Assembly: GCA_009746045.1 (NCBI GenBank)
Contig: RPFO01000022.1
Coordinates: forward strand, 93,501-157,500
Length of the DNA stretch: 64,000 nt
From: Mesostigma viride
Taxonomy: Eukaryota; Streptophyta; Mesostigmatophyceae; Mesostigmatales; Mesostigmataceae
Direction of reading: 5' to 3'
The translations under genes were made by a program, and so were the position numbers. How positions within the stretch are numbered: position 1 is the stretch's first letter; every line of letters begins with the position of its first letter. Positions 10,466-18,577 of this stretch are shown one piece after another. The notes under the pieces were generated by a model, which saw nothing but the letters and a program-made list of their open reading frames with translations, was not told the origin of the DNA and made no database searches.

Positions 10466-10867
10466 GGCTGCAAATCGAAAATGGCTGCACACTATCGCAC
10501 AGTCGCACTGGCCTCGTCCTCGCTATATTGCATTACACCGTCAGTAGCACAGCTGGCATTTGCTGTCATTATGCGTGATGTACCTAGTCCTAGCTGTCTC
10601 CTACCGGCCAAAGATTTTGCAAGGCTTGCGCTTTATGGAAAGAACTGTACGCATCTACTTCTAGTAGTAAAAATCTCAAATGTGCAGTGAACGCGCCGCG
10701 CCCAGAACCTGGGCACCGCGCCAGTGCCCGCTGCCCGCTGGTACCCCCGAAAAATTCTGAGTCCAAACCGCGTATTCTGAAGTAAAGTACGCGTACATAC
10801 GGCGGAGGCCTTCAGTGTACGTTTTCCCGTACTTCTGCGGCTCCGTACGGCGTACTGACCAACCCGG

Positions 10868-11926
10868 CAGCTGGGCCGCCACCGAGGTCTCACCCGCTGC
10901 GAGGGGCGGGCAGAAAAAGGCACGGAGCTCGGGCGCCTTTTGGCGGCAGATCACTTTGCCCACGAGCTTGCGGAGCACCTCACCGCAGGCGATCGGGCGC
11001 ACCTTGCCCTCGGGGGGGGGCAAGACACCCTTGAGCAGAGCGAGGAGGCGAGCGCCCGCTAACCACTCGCGCGCAGCGGGAGGAACGCGACCAGCCGCCA
11101 GGTCAATGAGGGTGTCAAAGAGAATGTCCTCGCCCCCATGCCCCACCAGGACCTCCAAGTGCTCGTAGCGCCAGCCCGACGGCCCGGTAGAGGAAGCCCG
11201 CGGGACCGCACGCATCACCTCCAGGAAGCAGTCGCGGTCCAGCCGGAGGGGGGCCGGCAGGGGGTCCGGCACGGGCAGCTGGAATCCGGGCTCCGCAGGG
11301 TGAAGAGCCTCCAAGGCCGCCAGGGTAGCCGCATTGGCGGGGGCCAGCTTGGCCATTTCCAAGCGGGTCATGGCCCGGCTGAGCTGCCCCTCGCGGACGA
11401 GGCGGATGACGTCGGCGGCCACCCGCTCGAAGTTGACCTCCCCCGACAGCCGGGCCGTGCGCGGGGGCGGCACGCCAAACAGCCCCTCCCAGTCCCCCTG
11501 CAGAAAGCGTCGGCAACGGGCAATAACCGCACCCTGGAGGCCGCGCACACCACGCCCGAGAGGGGTGAGGAGCAGGCGGGGGGTCACCATGTGCAGTTTA
11601 AAGCCCAGCGGGTCGTCCGGAGCGGCGTGCATGCGCCGGAGAGAAACGATTGCACATTGCGCGAAAAGGCTACGCGCGCGGTGGGGGAGGTCGGTCAGGG
11701 TAGACGTCGGGTTGATGGCGCATGCATCCCAGGGAACCGTGTCAAGCCAACGCCAACTGGCCGAGTAGTCGGGCGGCGGGGGCTGGGAGCCGGTGGGAGC
11801 CGAGGCGGGAGGGGGGAGGGGGCCGGGACTGCTGGCCGGTTGAGGGGCCGTTGAGCAACACAGGCGCGCGCGTGCTGAGCGCGCCCGTGAATGGAGTACA
11901 CCCGCTGGCAGTGAGCTTCCGGGCAC
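10868..11926 (-). CDS. LINE-A reverse transcriptase, N-terminal half
   Basis: The minus-strand frame runs leftwards into the hAT-4 insertion at 10867. It includes the conserved RT entry motifs ASSTGPSGWRYEHLE (RT domain 0/1 region) and ARLLALLKG followed by GKVRPIACGEVLRKL, the fingers motif of R2/NeSL-type RTs. It ends at AAGETSVAAQL, which joins directly to the LGVTTPGGADI stretch of the other half. Codons beyond 10868 belong to hAT-4 sequence. The true start lies upstream in the zinc-finger region, which is now frame-broken. Confidence 0.82.
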
Positions 11927-12654
11927 CGGTAACAGCTCATGGCCTGCAGATCCGCCGCGCCGAGATCGGGGTGCACAGCGCGAAGGTGCTGGCAGAGGAG
12001 GTTACGGTTGTGGAACACACCAGCACACGGGGACCCCGTGGGAAGCAGCACGGCACACCGGTGAAGGCCGTCGGCGGGCGCTGAGTGGCGGGGAGCGGCG
12101 CCAGCAAAGGCAGGACGTGGGGCCTGCGGCGTCTCCCCAGCCGGGCCGGCAGGCGCGCGCACCACGACCCGACCAGCGCCCGGCATGCCCGCCGGGGCCA
12201 CGGAGGAGGCAGTGCCCACCGGGGAGACCCCCAGCGGAGGGGGATCGAGAACGCCGGCGCCCCTCCCAGGGGGACTCGCCAGCGCGCCCGCGACCACCCC
12301 AGGCCCCGGCAACGAGGCCGGGGGCGGCGGCCGAGGGGTCGGGGAGGCAGCTGGCCCCGGGGCCCGGTGGGGACCCGGCAGGGGACCCAGCGAGACCGGG
12401 GGCGGGCCGAGAGGAAGCGCAGTCCCAGGGGGCGGCACAACAGCCCGGCACAACGGGCAGCGCGGCACGGAGTGGAGCAAGCTGCGCGCGATGCACGCTT
12501 GATGGAATGTGTGGCCGCACGCGGGCAGGCGACACAAGCCATCCCCCGGCCGGAAGGGCTCAAGGCAGATGGCACAGGAGCCCGACTCGGGGTCGTCCCC
12601 CTCCAGAAGGGACCGGACATGAGGGGGGGCGGGTCCCAGCCGGCCTCCCAGCAA
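11695..12654 (-). pseudogene. LINE-A RING-H2 and C2H2-like zinc-finger region
   Basis: Starting near 12576 is a canonical RING-H2 finger: CAICLEPF, then CGHTFHQACI, then CPLC, with C3H2C3 spacing. RING-H2 fingers usually recruit E2 ubiquitin-conjugating enzymes (established for the fold). Further on (about 12050-11870) come Cys/His pairs such as FHNRNLLCQHLRAVH and CYRCPEAHCQRVYS...H, typical of the nucleic-acid-binding fingers upstream of R2/NeSL RTs. The frame differs from both the PHD frame and the RT frame, so at least two frameshifts separate these domains in this copy. Confidence 0.7.
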
Positions 12655-13226
12655 CCCGGGAGAGCAGCAATCTGGGCGCGCGAGAGGATGCCGACCGGTT
12701 GGTCAGCCGCGGGGTGCCATTCGTGCGGGATGCCTGCCAACTCCAGGATGTCGTGGAGGAAGGCAGAAACAGGCGTCCCCGCGGTTAGGGGCTGGGCGCG
12801 CCCGGCCGAGTCCACCAAGATGGCCTGGCCGCCCTGAACCGCGATGGGGGCCCCGAACTCCACACGCAGCATGGCGGCCTGCGCCAGGCTGAGGGAGGTG
12901 ATGAGAAAGCCCCCACTGGCAACCGGGCCGGGAGGCGGGGCCTGGGCGTCCAAGAAGAGGCGAAGCTGCCGCGGGGACATGAGGCCCAGGTCGGCGCCGC
13001 CCGCGAGGTAGGCCGCCCGCACCGAGACCTGTGCGTCTCGAGCCACCGCCGTGACGAACTCGACCACCTCCTGACCCACCCGCTCGTCCAGGGAAAGCAG
13101 CTCTTCCTGCCGGGCGGCCGGGAGATGCCACGGCAGCCGGCAGCCGGCGTGATATCCTTCCAAGACATACCCCCAAAGAGTCGAGGCCGTCACCGGGGGG
13201 GCGGCGGAAAGAAATGTCGCCCGCAC
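12655..13226 (-). pseudogene. LINE-A conserved-looking region of unknown function
   Basis: In one minus-strand frame starting near 13226 there is a globular, non-repetitive stretch (for example RQEELLSLDERVGQEVVEF and FLHDILELAGIPHEW) between the PHD and RING parts. I do not recognise the domain. Algal Dualen-type LINEs carry an OTU-like protease, but I see no clear OTU catalytic Cys/His motifs here. It is followed by a frame change into the RING frame near 12650. Confidence 0.4.
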
Positions 13227-13280
13227 CGCGCAACTAGGGCCAGGAAGGCCGGGGGCCTAGGGAGCGAGGGGAAGGCGGCC

Positions 13281-14021
13281 TCAACCCGACCGCGTCCAGC
13301 AACAAAGGGCAGTACGCCCAAGAAAAGGTGGCGCGGCCCACCACGCCGACAATGTGCGAGGGCGGCCACGAGGTGAACGCGTGGGCCCGGGGGCCGCCGT
13401 CCCACGCGGCAAGGACGGGGGTGGCGGCTGGGTGGCCAACCGCGGCCGGGGGAAGGGAGGCCAGAGCGTCGGGGAGCGAGGGGCCGGGGGCGGGCGCCGG
13501 GGTCGCCAGGCCCGCCGGGGGTCGGCCGGGCCCAGCCCAGGCGACAGCGCCGCGCCCCCGTCGGCGGGGCCAGGCGACGGGTGGGGCCCCGGGGCCGAGG
13601 GCGCCAGGGCCCGAGCAACGGCGGCCCCATCGGGCAGGCCACGGCCCGCCCCGAGGGCCTCGGCAGGGGGGCACACGGGGCAGGGGGCCGGAGCACCCAG
13701 CGGGGAGGGCAGCCCGGGGGCCCGCCGGGGGGGACAGCGCGGGCACGTCCAGGAGCCCGGCGGGACCCGGTAGAGCCGGGGAGTAAGACACTGCAAGTGC
13801 CACCCGGAATTGCAAGCATCACAAACTAACATGTGGTGCCCGCGGTGCCCGCTCCGGCAGACCTCGCAGACCAAGGAGGGGGAGACCGGGGCGCCCGAGC
13901 CCCCCGCAGCCGGGTCGCCCACCTCCGCAAGAAGGGCCGCAAGCCGAGAGGACCGCCGAGGCGCCAACCGGGGAGCGGGGGAGCCGTTGGGCGAAGGGGG
14001 TCGTGGGTCGTCCATGAACAA
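13281..14021 (-). pseudogene. LINE-A N-terminal PHD finger
   Basis: The frame starts at 14021. After a short basic/proline stretch comes a full C4HC3 PHD finger: CEVC, then CDACNSGWHLQC, then WTCPRC (roughly residues 52-95). PHD fingers bind histone tails (known for the family), so a chromatin-targeting role for the retrotransposon is a reasonable inference. The proline- and alanine-rich tail is frame-shifted relative to the next domain, and a stop closes the frame at 13281. It lies about 100 bp downstream of the first 170-bp monomer. Confidence 0.7.
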
Positions 14022-14120
14022 TCAGGGCAGGCGTGGCAGCCACCGAGGGGGGGGGCGGGGGGTGTGGGGGGCGGAGCCCCCCACGCGGGGGGTTTGGGGG
14101 GCGGCAGCCCCCCAACGCGC

Positions 14121-15996
14121 TGCCGTCCGGCACTTTGAAGCCCGCCGGTGCTATAATTCCTATCGTCCACGCATGTTTTCCCCTGCCTCAAACCGCACGT
14201 TGCATTTAAATCTGGAGCCCAAAATTCACTGAAAACGTGTGCCAGCCGGTAGCAAACTGGGCCAAGCTGCCACGGAATGGTGGTACCGCCTGCCGTCCGG
14301 CACTTTGAAGCCCGCCGGTGCTATAATTCCTATCGTCCACGCATGTTTTCCCCTGCCTCAAACCGCACGTTGCATTTAAATCTGGAGCCCAAAATTCACT
14401 GAAAACGTGTGCCAGCCGGTAGCAAACTGGGCCAAGCTGCCACGGAATGGTGGTACCGCCTGCCGTCCGGCACTTTGAAGCCCGCCGGTGCTATAATTCC
14501 TATCGTCCACGCATGTTTTCCCCTGCCTCAAACCGCACGTTGCATTTAAATCTGGAGCCCAAAATTCACTGAAAACGTGTGCCAGCCGGTAGCAAACTGG
14601 GCCAAGCTGCCACGGAATGGTGGTACCGCCTGCCGTCCGGCACTTTGAAGCCCGCCGGTGCTATAATTCCTATCGTCCACGCATGTTTTCCCCTGCCTCA
14701 AACCGCACGTTGCATTTAAATCTGGAGCCCAAAATTCACTGAAAACGTGTGCCAGCCGGTAGCAAACTGGGCCAAGCTGCCACGGAATGGTGGTACCGCC
14801 TGCCGTCCGGCACTTTGAAGCCCGCCGGTGCTATAATTCCTATCGTCCACGCATGTTTTCCCCTGCCTCAAACCGCACGTTGCATTTAAATCTGGAGCCC
14901 AAAATTCACTGAAAACGTGTGCCAGCCGGTAGCAAACTGGGCCAAGCTGCCACGGAATGGTGGTACCGCCTGCCGTCCGGCACTTTGAAGCCCGCCGGTG
15001 CTATAATTCCTATCGTCCACGCATGTTTTCCCCTGCCTCAAACCGCACGTTGCATTTAAATCTGGAGCCCAAAATTCACTGAAAACGTGTGCCAGCCGGT
15101 AGCAAACTGGGCCAAGCTGCCACGGAATGGTGGTACCGCCTGCCGTCCGGCACTTTGAAGCCCGCCGGTGCTATAATTCCTATCGTCCACGCATGTTTTC
15201 CCCTGCCTCAAACCGCACGTTGCATTTAAATCTGGAGCCCAAAATTCACTGAAAACGTGTGCCAGCCGGTAGCAAACTGGGCCAAGCTGCCACGGAATGG
15301 TGGTACCGCCTGCCGTCCGGCACTTTGAAGCCCGCCGGTGCTATAATTCCTATCGTCCACGCATGTTTTCCCCTGCCTCAAACCGCACGTTGCATTTAAA
15401 TCTGGAGCCCAAAATTCACTGAAAACGTGTGCCAGCCGGTAGCAAACTGGGCCAAGCTGCCACGGAATGGTGGTACCGCCTGCCGTCCGGCACTTTGAAG
15501 CCCGCCGGTGCTATAATTCCTATCGTCCACGCATGTTTTCCCCTGCCTCAAACCGCACGTTGCATTTAAATCTGGAGCCCAAAATTCACTGAAAACGTGT
15601 GCCAGCCGGTAGCAAACTGGGCCAAGCTGCCACGGAATGGTGGTACCGCCTGCCGTCCGGCACTTTGAAGCCCGCCGGTGCTATAATTCCTATCGTCCAC
15701 GCATGTTTTCCCCTGCCTCAAACCGCACGTTGCATTTAAATCTGGAGCCCAAAATTCACTGAAAACGTGTGCCAGCCGGTAGCAAACTGGGCCAAGCTGC
15801 CACGGAATGGTGGTACCGCCTGCCGTCCGGCACTTTGAAGCCCGCCGGTGCTATAATTCCTATCGTCCACGCATGTTTTCCCCTGCCTCAAACCGCACGT
15901 TGCATTTAAATCTGGAGCCCAAAATGCACTGAAAACGTGTGCCAGCCGGTAGCAAACTGGGCCAAGCTGCCACGGAATGGTGGTACCGCCTGCCGG
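14121..15996 (-). repeat. Eleven 170-bp tandem monomers at the LINE-A 5' end
   Basis: Exact period of 170 bp, starting at 14121, 14291, 14461 and so on to 15821, ending at 15990, then six bases of a twelfth unit. Copies look identical except a T-to-G change near 15925 in the last one. The array sits between the LINE-A coding region and the right TSD at 15999, so it arrived with the element. By analogy with mouse L1 monomers it may be a modular promoter/5' UTR (inference). Each unit holds ATTTAAAT and GGTACC. Confidence 0.9.
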
Positions 15997-16013
15997 GGTA
16001 CCATATATGTAGG

Positions 16014-16080
16014 TTTATAGCTGGGCGTTTGCTTTGGTTTGAGTGATTTCACTCTGCTGTAAGTAATTATATTTTTAAAA
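16014..16080 (+). mobile_element. 67-bp LINE-A 3' stub with TSD
   Basis: Matches only the last part of LINE-A (TTTATAGCTGGGCGTTTGC, the GAGTG-ATTT-CACTC hairpin, TGTAAGTAATTATATTT). It is flanked by a perfect 10-bp duplication, TATATGTAGG, at 16004-16013 and 16081-16090. This is an extreme 5' truncation. Confidence 0.85.
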
Positions 16081-16520
16081 TATATGTAGGCTGACGCATA
16101 GCTTATGCTACAAATGTGAGGTGGGCTCAAGACGTACGTCGGCTAATTAAGGCGCAAGCTGATGGCCACAAGGTGCCAGAGCTAATTGAAGGTACTATAT
16201 AACGCTATGCGCTAATATATATCGTTTTGCTTTGGTTTGAGTGATTTCACTCTGCTGTAAGTAATTATATTATTATAATATATACCGTTTCAAGCGCTGT
16301 AATGCCTAAGCTATCCCATAATCGATTGCCCCCATCTAGACAACTAGCTGGAGTGCTTTATCCCGGGGAAGCCCGGGGGGGGCTTCCACAGTTTCTTGTT
16401 GACAACTTGACATAGAGGTCCCCGCCCCGCCAGTACACTTGGGGCTTCCCGGCCGTTGGTCTTGTGCATGGCGGATGTAGTCGAGCCACTGATCGCAGCG
16501 CTGCTGCTGCTGGGCTGGCG
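16081..16520 (-). mobile_element. LINE-B2 3' UTR, interrupted by a second LINE-A stub
   Basis: Read on the minus strand it matches, in the same order, the plus-strand sequence at about 29574-29640 and 30386-30570 (landmarks: GGAAGCCCCCCCGGGCTTCC, TAGATGGGGGCAATCGATTA, CATTTGTAGCATAAGCTATG). Inside it, at about 16228-16279, is a stub of about 52 bp in plus orientation. It has the LINE-A hairpin and is flanked by ATATATCGTTT and ATATACCGTTT (an 11-bp TSD with one mismatch). The uninterrupted sequence is visible at about 30440-30460 on the other copy. Confidence 0.7.
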
Positions 16521-17894
16521 TCAGGTCGTCGTCAAAGCGACCAGGAGGTGTCCACCAGCTTCTTGCGGCGAGAGAGGAACTGAACTCGGGCTGTGATGTC
16601 GCTGATTAGGTGAGGACCACTGGAGGGGGCCCAGCCTAGCTTGGCCCGTGGATGGGGCAGGCGGTAGGCGCCCTAGCTGCAGTGCCGCACCTGGCAGCTC
16701 CATACACGCCAAGAGCTGTTTCTTCAGCTCGATCGTCGAGAAGAGAGTCTGGGGTCTCCTCCGGCGGCATGTCGAAGCGCCTGAGGATGACCCGGCAGCG
16801 GCGACGGTCGCGGTCAGCGGCCTCGCGGCGCGCGTGTCTTCCAGCTCCTGCAGGAGCTTGGTGGTGATGGCGGTCGTGGTAGAGGATGCCTGGCTCTTGA
16901 GCAGGTCCGCCCAGGAGGCGGCGCGAGTCGATCGAGGCGGTCATCGCTAGCCCTACCAGCAGGTTGGGCGGCGATGGTGGCCGTTCGCTCGGCGATCTCG
17001 GGGACCCGCTGCGTGGCCAGGGCGTCTACCTTGGTAGCATGCAACTGCCTCAAGTTTCACGGTGCCTTGGCCGACTCGGCCTTCTACCTGGTTAAGGCGG
17101 GTGGTCACAGTGGCTGTGGCCTCGGAAACTTTGGTGGCAATGCGCTCTTGCGTACGAGCAGTAAGCTGAGGCTGGAGCTTAAGTGCGACTCTGGCTTCAA
17201 TGTTGTTGACCTTGGCCGAGAGAGTGTTGAGTGGGCCGTCAGGCGCGTTCAGGGCGGCGAGCTGCTCAGCCATCGGCGCCAGCTGCTCCACCACTGCAGC
17301 TCGGATGGAGTCCGTGGTGGGGGAGGTGCTGCTCTGCGGGGATGCTGCAGCTGCATGCTGTGGCTGCCCGTAGATGCGCTCATGCAGGAGGCTCCTGAGG
17401 CCAGCGTAGCCAATCTGGGTGATGTCCTGGGCGTCGCAGCGCAGGTAGCTGCACGTACATGATGACTATTGACTGCCTTCAAGTACGCCTCCGGTTCTTG
17501 ACTGAGCAGCCATTCCCAGTCGGGCTTGGTGACCTTGTCGCCAGCTGGGGCCGGTAGGCAGGACTGAAAGTTCGTCATGGCGGGCCAGGAACTTGATAAC
17601 ATCGTCACATTGTTCCTTTGTGAGCGTAATGATTTCCAAGATGCAAAAATCCCGCTGGCCGGCGCTGAAGCGGCGGACATCCCATTTGGTATGGGAAGTT
17701 CGGGTTTTCTTGGGAATGGGGGACGAATTTGGTGTACAGCATTGCGTCGAGGGAGGCAGACCGGGGGGGAGAGCTTCGATCAGCGCGAAAAGGTTGGCGT
17801 CCGCAGGAGTTGATGTCGCACGTGCTGCTGGCGACGGGAATGCCGACGACAGCTGAATTTGCTTGTCAAGGCTGCGTTTTGGGGGCATTTTCAA
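16521..17894 (-). pseudogene. LINE-B2 ORF1-like protein, degenerate
   Basis: The frame opens at MKMPPKRSLDKQ (17894) and is followed by at least three frame changes. Recognisable parts in order are: a conserved N-terminal block with KKTRTSHTKWDVRRFS; a long coiled coil (LNTLSAKVNNIEARVALKL, then TKVSEATATVTTRLNQVEG) around 17290-17060; and an RRM-like start RVILRRFDMPPEETPDSL near 16830. The same order (coiled coil, then RRM beginning V-I-V-K-N-L-D-M) occurs in LINE-B1 at 26700-27300. The layout is that of L1 ORF1p, an RNA-binding chaperone. No RT follows. Its 5' UTR is split from it by hAT-1. Confidence 0.65.
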
Positions 17895-18361
17895 AATACT
17901 GCGTTACAGCCGTAGTAACCGATTATACTAGCCAGTGTAAAATCATACGCCGTATAATACGGTATAATACGGTATAATACGTTATTATACGCTGGCTTTT
18001 AGCGTATGATTTTTCATACGTAATACGTTTTAGCGCATAATGACGTATTATACCGTATCATACCGTATAATGCCGTGTTTTCCGCGTTTTTTTTACGTTT
18101 TGCGCGGCTAGGATGCCAGAACGACAGGGCAACGATTTGAAGCAACAGATTTCGTATCTCTACTAAGTACTGACCCGTCTGAACTTTCACAATTCGACGC
18201 GATCTTATTTTGAAATTTCAGTCGGGTACGTGCTGCCCACTTCACGGCCCCTTTTTGGGGCGGGAATCTGAAGAAATGCAAGGCTTAAGAACTGCGAGCT
18301 TTGTTGGCAAAGGCAGAATTGTCACCCGGCCGCAGGCCGCACGCGAGAATTGCGAGCAAAA

Positions 18362-18577
18362 ATGTCAATGACTGACGAGGATCGTGCAATGTCTGACGAG
18401 GATGGCGAAGACGTCGACTTGTCAAGAACAACGGTGTGGACGTACATCACCAAGCACAGAATTGTTAAGGGCAACAAGCTGACCAACAACTACGATATGA
18501 CCTGCAGCCGATGTTACCATGCTTGGCGTGGCAGCACGAGCAGGGCAGCTGCGCATTTTCTTGGACACATCACCTAA
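18362..18577 (+). CDS. BED zinc-finger exon of the hAT-1 transposase
   Basis: The start is placed at the ATG at 18362, although the frame is open from 18350. The acidic start MTDEDRAMSDEDGEDVDL is followed by VWTYITKHRIVKG, TNNYDMTCSRCYHAW and AAAHFLGH, that is CxxC plus HxxxH, the BED finger that binds hAT ends. A stop follows directly (ITstop). It is therefore either a separate small protein or an exon whose donor has been lost; the catalytic part starts more than 3 kb downstream. It is closely related to the finger in hAT-3. Confidence 0.65.
   Translation: MSMTDEDRAMSDEDGEDVDLSRTTVWTYITKHRIVKGNKLTNNYDMTCSRCYHAWRGSTSRAAAHFLGHIT

Larger units (their letters stand above)
9167..10867. mobile_element. 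hAT element (hAT-4) inserted in the LINE-A reverse transcriptase
   Basis: Flanked by a perfect 8-bp duplication, CAGCTGGG, at 9159-9166 and 10868-10875. The ends form imperfect inverted repeats, CTAGGTTGGCAAATACG versus CCGGGTTGGTCAGTACG. Subterminal GTATAATACGCG motifs lie near the left end. It carries a BED-finger ORF on the minus strand but no catalytic core, so it is non-autonomous or decayed. A tandem duplication of about 112 bp lies near its left side. Confidence 0.85.
5418..15998 (-). mobile_element. LINE-A: RLE-type non-LTR retrotransposon with 5' tandem monomers
   Basis: The whole block lies between two copies of TACCATATATG (5407-5417, 15999-16009), so it behaves as one insertion. 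In minus-strand order it holds: a partial monomer and eleven exact 170-bp monomers (15996 down to 14121), a PHD-finger frame, a conserved region without a known name, a RING-H2 and C2H2-like frame, a reverse transcriptase, a CCHC knuckle, a PD-(D/E)XK (restriction-like) endonuclease, a short 3' UTR and an AT tail. Later insertions inside it are a 1.7-kb hAT (9167-10867) and a 5'-truncated LINE-A copy (5461-7001). Without these the element is about 7.3 kb. RT plus C-terminal restriction-like endonuclease places it in the R2/NeSL/CRE-like branch (established knowledge); the finer clade is not decided. Confidence 0.85.

Noticed and set aside
10676-10867. C-terminal extension of the LINE-A RT N-terminal half
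   Set aside because: These codons belong to hAT-4; similarity to RT stops at the TSD at 10868.
14121-15996. CRISPR array or free-standing satellite
   Set aside because: Units are 170 bp with no spacers, in a eukaryotic context, and lie inside the TSDs of LINE-A.
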